NCBI GenBank assembly: GCA_041391925.1 | Contig: JAWKNA010000007.1 | Span: 271,958-335,957, forward strand | Length of the DNA stretch: 64,000 bases | Source of the DNA: JBPOFM01 sp041391925 | GTDB lineage: Bacteria > Bacteroidota > Bacteroidia > Flavobacteriales > Flavobacteriaceae | Direction of reading: 5' to 3' | In this document: positions 61,561-64,000 of the stretch, piece by piece | Layout: each line of letters starts with the position of its first letter | How positions within the stretch are numbered: position 1 is the first letter of the stretch | Position numbers and translations under genes: made by a program | The notes under the pieces: generated by a model | What the model was told of the DNA's origin: nothing | What the model saw: only the letters and a program-made list of their open reading frames with translations | The model's database searches: none

Positions 61561-62376
61561 TTACGCTGTTTTTAAATATACCATATTGGGTGTTCTATAG
61601 TCTAAAGATAAATGTAATCTTATTTGGTTGTATAGATTAATAGCACTTTTTGTGGCTTTTTTCGCGTGTTGTACGCTATCAAAGGTCTGGTCAAGATAAA
61701 ACTCGTCTTTTAGGATGCCGTTTACACGTTCAGCAATAGCGTTTTCGTAGCAATGATTTTCTTCTGTCATACTAATTTTGATGTTTTTTCTCTTTAAAAT
61801 TTGCGTATATACATTGCTACAATATTGTATTCCTCTATCCGAGTGATGTATTAGGTTCTCTGTGTTTTTGGCTTGATATAATGCTTTTTTAAGCGCTCTG
61901 ACACAACCACTAAGTTCAAGACTATCACTAAGGTCATAACCTATTATTTTTCTGGAATACATGTCGGTTATAAGCGCTAAATAACAAAATCCTTTTACAG
62001 TTCTGATGTATGTAATATCAGATACCCAAACCTGATTAGGTCTATTAACAAGTACATTTTTGATGATGTTTTTATGTTTGTAGAACCTATGAAAAGAGTT
62101 GGTAGTTCTGTAGCTGGGTTTCTTTCTGGTTATAAGCATATTGTGTTTTCTAAGGATGTTAAAAAGCGAGTCTCTACCTACCTTAAGGTTAGCTCTTTCA
62201 AATTCATTTTTCAAGGATATTTTAAGTTTTCGCACACCTTCTCTGGGCAAGGATCTGCGTTTTTGGTTGACGATTTGTATGACCTGTTGTTCAATTTTTA
62301 AACGTTTGTCAGCTCTATATTTATACTTGTAGTATGCATCACGTTTAAGCCCGAAAGACTTACAAATAGTTGTCAA
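61561..62376 (-). CDS. IS3 transposase OrfB (DDE integrase)
   Basis: A 271-residue rve-type integrase part. The DDE triad is visible: QVWVSDITYIRT (about residue 120), LIHHSDRGIQYCS (about 178) and CYENAIAERVNGILKDE (about 214). The listed start is a TTG; the true product is probably an OrfA-OrfB fusion made by -1 frameshift, as the frame is open upstream through KAKYRAVNKTKDKAKGFASL to the A-run. Appears intact. Confidence 0.92.
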   Translation of the reverse strand: MTTICKSFGLKRDAYYKYKYRADKRLKIEQQVIQIVNQKRRSLPREGVRKLKISLKNEFERANLKVGRDSLFNILRKHNMLITRKKPSYRTTNSFHRFYKHKNIIKNVLVNRPNQVWVSDITYIRTVKGFCYLALITDMYSRKIIGYDLSDSLELSGCVRALKKALYQAKNTENLIHHSDRGIQYCSNVYTQILKRKNIKISMTEENHCYENAIAERVNGILKDEFYLDQTFDSVQHAKKATKSAINLYNQIRLHLSLDYRTPNMVYLKTA

Positions 62377-62411
62377 AGACGCAAATCCTTTAGCTTTGTC
62401 TTTAGTTTTAT

Positions 62412-62783
62412 TTACCGCTCTATATTTAGCTTTTTTTTTAGTTCAGCAACAGATTTATAGCCAAGATCTTCGGCAGCAACTTCCAGGTATGAATCTTGAA
62501 TCATTGCATCTAAGTCTTTCTTTAACAACAATTTTTTTAGTTGTTCAATCTCTTTTTGAAGTTCTTTAATGCGAGTTATTTCGTCTTTGGTCTTCACGGT
62601 TATTCTGGTGTTCATAAGGTCTTTACGGTTGTACTTTCTGATCCATTCATTAATGGTCGTTGGATTAATTCCATAAGCCTTACCTAATTGATACTTGTTC
62701 AGTTTTCCGGTTGTAAGTTCGTCCAGAATTTTCAGTTTGAAAGGTTCTGAATACCGTCTGATTACTTTGTCATTTTTGTACAT
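62412..62783 (-). CDS. IS3 transposase OrfA
   Basis: A 123-residue protein with an N-terminal helix-turn-helix (KLKILDELTTGKLNKYQLGKAYGINPTTINEWIRKY) and a C-terminal leucine-zipper-like coil (EITRIKELQKEIEQLKKLLLKK). It binds the IS ends. The ATG is clear at 62783. Its last codons carry the slippery A-run. Confidence 0.9.
   Translation of the reverse strand: MYKNDKVIRRYSEPFKLKILDELTTGKLNKYQLGKAYGINPTTINEWIRKYNRKDLMNTRITVKTKDEITRIKELQKEIEQLKKLLLKKDLDAMIQDSYLEVAAEDLGYKSVAELKKKLNIER
62430..62436 (-). other. Programmed -1 frameshift site of the IS3 element
   Basis: On the minus strand AAAAAAG lies inside a run of nine A. A -1 slip here leads from OrfA into the open frame of OrfB, giving K-A-K-Y-R-A after the slip. 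A AAA AAG is the usual IS3-family slippery site. Confidence 0.75.
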
Positions 62784-62832
62784 AATGTTTAGAATTATGT
62801 AGCCTTTATTCAGGACGGGGCAAAATTGGGTA

Positions 62833-62958
62833 CAACGGTCTTGTGTATGGCTCGTTGCGGGAAATCCGCGAGGATTTTCCGCCGTAACAGAAAGATAGCA
62901 AATTGCAATGAATTCCGATTAGGAATTCAGCCGCAATGAGCTATACACGGTGTTAGCC
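62833..62958. repeat. Cassette-type palindrome, complete (c)
   Basis: Outer arms: ACGGTCTTGTGTATGGCTCG at 62835-62854 pairing with GAGCTATACACGGTGTTAGC near the right end. Two perfect inner hairpins: GAATTCC/GGAATTC (910-928 region) and GGAAATCC/GGATTTTCC (62860-62880). The right end includes the methyltransferase stop codon. Confidence 0.75.
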
Positions 62959-63771
62959 ACTGGCTTTTGTTCCTTTTACAATGAAGTGAGTACTTATTCC
63001 AATTATGGATTCAGCTTTCTCAACTTTTGAAATGTAGTCCATTAATTCACTCAACTTATTTTGCTCGTTGACTACATTATTCAAATTTTTATGCATCCAT
63101 CCTGGACCCTCAACTGCAATACATTCCACTTCTGTAAATCCAGCTTCCTTGGTTTCCTTTGTCAATTGTTTTGGTTCCAAGAATATGGAAGTTGTAAAGT
63201 ATGTTGAATTGTCAACTGTATTTCTGTGTTGTCCGTCAATTAAGTCTTGGTCAATTATGGGTTTAAATTCGTCAACTTCTATCATTCCGTCAAATAGTCC
63301 TGATTGAATGAAAGAGACGTATTTACTAATTCCTGCCGAGAGAAGAATTCCTCCTTTTTTTAATGTTCGGAAAAGTTCTTTAAACGCTGTTTTTCGTTCG
63401 GTAAGTTCTGTCAAATGGTAAAAAGGGCCGAAACAGATAATCAGGTCATAAGTATTTTCATTGGCAGTTAAGTTTCTTACGTCGCCGACCTCGATTGATT
63501 TAAGTGATTTACATTTAGGATTGTCCTTTGCAATTTCGATTAGGTTTGGCATTGGGTCGACCAAACTCACATAATGTCCCAAGTCAGCAAGCCAATATGA
63601 GTATTTTCCTGTCGCACCACCAATATCCAAAATTCTCATCTTATCATTTTTAAGATATCGATTGATAATTTGTTTCGACCTTTCAAATTCAAGAATTCCC
63701 TTGACTCGGTCAAGTCTTCCGTCTTCGTTTATTTCTTTATAGTGGTCATATATTTCTTTCGGTAGTTTCAT
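62953..63771 (-). CDS. Class I SAM-dependent methyltransferase
   Basis: A 272-residue cytoplasmic methyltransferase. The SAM motif is MRILDIGGATGKYSYWLADLGH (about residue 44), followed by VSLVDPMPNLIEIA and DLIICFGPFYHLTE (motif IV-like, about 110). Acceptor unknown; relatives are often single accessory genes. The last codon and TAA stop are in the right arm of palindrome c, which means gene and repeat travel together. Bounded by palindrome d on the other side. Confidence 0.9.
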   Translation of the reverse strand: MKLPKEIYDHYKEINEDGRLDRVKGILEFERSKQIINRYLKNDKMRILDIGGATGKYSYWLADLGHYVSLVDPMPNLIEIAKDNPKCKSLKSIEVGDVRNLTANENTYDLIICFGPFYHLTELTERKTAFKELFRTLKKGGILLSAGISKYVSFIQSGLFDGMIEVDEFKPIIDQDLIDGQHRNTVDNSTYFTTSIFLEPKQLTKETKEAGFTEVECIAVEGPGWMHKNLNNVVNEQNKLSELMDYISKVEKAESIIGISTHFIVKGTKASG

Positions 63772-63783
63772 TTTTTTGCTTGT

Positions 63784-63975
63784 GGCTAACGGTCGTGTAT
63801 ATGGCTCGTAGCGTGCAAATTAGCGATAACTATTCGGTTGAGCACGAGCCGAATTTTTTAATTTTCTTATTACCTTTTTTTATCAATAAGCCAAATTAAA
63901 AAATTTGGCGGACTTGCAAATATGCCTTAAATTTGATTAAGCAACTAACTAGCTATGAGCTATATACGTTGTTGT
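63784..63975. repeat. Cassette-type palindrome, complete (d)
   Basis: Left arm GGCTAACGGTCGTGTATATG plus GCTCGTAGC at 63784-63812; right arm GAGCTATATACGTTGTTG at 63957-63974, preceded by TAGCTAT. The arms pair over most of their length. The middle ~130 bases have no ORF. It lies just upstream of the methyltransferase start. Confidence 0.7.
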
Positions 63976-64000
63976 AAGTAGTGCTTTTTTCGTTCACTTA

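Larger units (their letters stand above)
61528..62816 (-). mobile_element. IS3-family insertion sequence
   Basis: About 1289 bases with imperfect terminal inverted repeats: GTCCTGAAATATGGCTACA at 61528-61546 and TGTAGCCTTTATTCAGGAC at 62798-62816. It carries orfA and orfB in different frames joined by a slippery A-run. No direct target duplication is seen (CTA before, GGG after). Confidence 0.88.

Noticed and set aside
62833..62958. Canonical integron attC site
   Set aside because: The ends GGCTAAC/GTTAGCC do not satisfy RYYYAAC/GTTRRRY and no integron integrase is in the window; described as attC-like only.
59536..63975. CRISPR array from spaced repeats
   Set aside because: The repeats are few, long, imperfect and separated by whole genes; no cas genes are present.
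1..64000. tRNA or rRNA genes
   Set aside because: No cloverleaf with conserved T-loop GTTCRANTC context or rRNA-like stretch was noticed while reading; a tRNAscan run would be decisive.

Overview
The window is a low-GC bacterial chromosome segment from the phylum Bacteroidota, most probably a marine-type member of the Flavobacteriaceae. The pointers are the gene set (LptD, a short MutS2, BshA, YfcC, DUF4251, DUF4266/DUF3570, fused 2-oxoacid dehydrogenase E1, TPR-adenylate cyclase), weak Shine-Dalgarno sequences, several TTG starts, and promoter-like TAnnTTTG elements. No rRNA, tRNA, CRISPR array or prophage was recognised.

Layout. 1-2.7 kb: central metabolism (3' end of GAPDH, an N-acetylglucosamine kinase-like protein, methylglyoxal synthase, GMP reductase). 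2.8-10.6 kb: envelope and electron transfer (RidA, LptD, N-acetylmuramoyl-L-alanine amidase, an MCE/MlaD lipid-transport protein, two Fe-S oxidoreductase subunits). 10.7-16.3 kb: SerB, PAP2 phosphatase, then a tight four-gene periplasmic redox cluster (thioredoxin-like, ApbE flavin transferase, DUF4266 lipoprotein, DUF3570 barrel). 16.4-20.5 kb: a GH3/beta-lactamase-fold fusion and BshA for bacillithiol. 20.5-33 kb: housekeeping genes (YdeI-like, OM barrel, FAD/Fe-S dehydrogenase, LpxH-type phosphoesterase, AroC, dicarboxylate symporter, GNAT, DCC protein, MutS2, YfcC). 33-38.4 kb: uracil-DNA glycosylase and a minus-strand run (substrate-binding protein, nucleoside phosphorylase, DUF1835, SUI1, 2OG oxygenase). 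38.5-41.6 kb: E1 dehydrogenase, 3D-domain lipoprotein, ExbD. 41.67-42.0 kb: a previously unannotated minus-strand unit of three tiny ORFs (two duplicated 29-residue peptides plus one of 23 residues), closed by its own hairpin terminator. 42.3-55.2 kb: helicase, secreted proteins, APC permease, NDH-2, cold-shock protein, pseudouridine synthase, TopB, a large metalloprotease, a DUF4251 protein.

55.3-64 kb is accessory. It begins with a TPR-adenylate cyclase operon, a GNAT-like protein and a FAD monooxygenase. It then becomes a cassette-like array in which same-strand single genes (LRR protein, broken beta-propeller, methyltransferase) are separated by related imperfect palindromes. An IS3-family element has replaced the 5' end of the propeller gene.

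The three most interesting items are the tiny-ORF unit at 41669-42000, the palindrome-separated gene array at 59.5-64 kb, and the ApbE/DUF4266/DUF3570/thioredoxin cluster at 13.3-16.3 kb.
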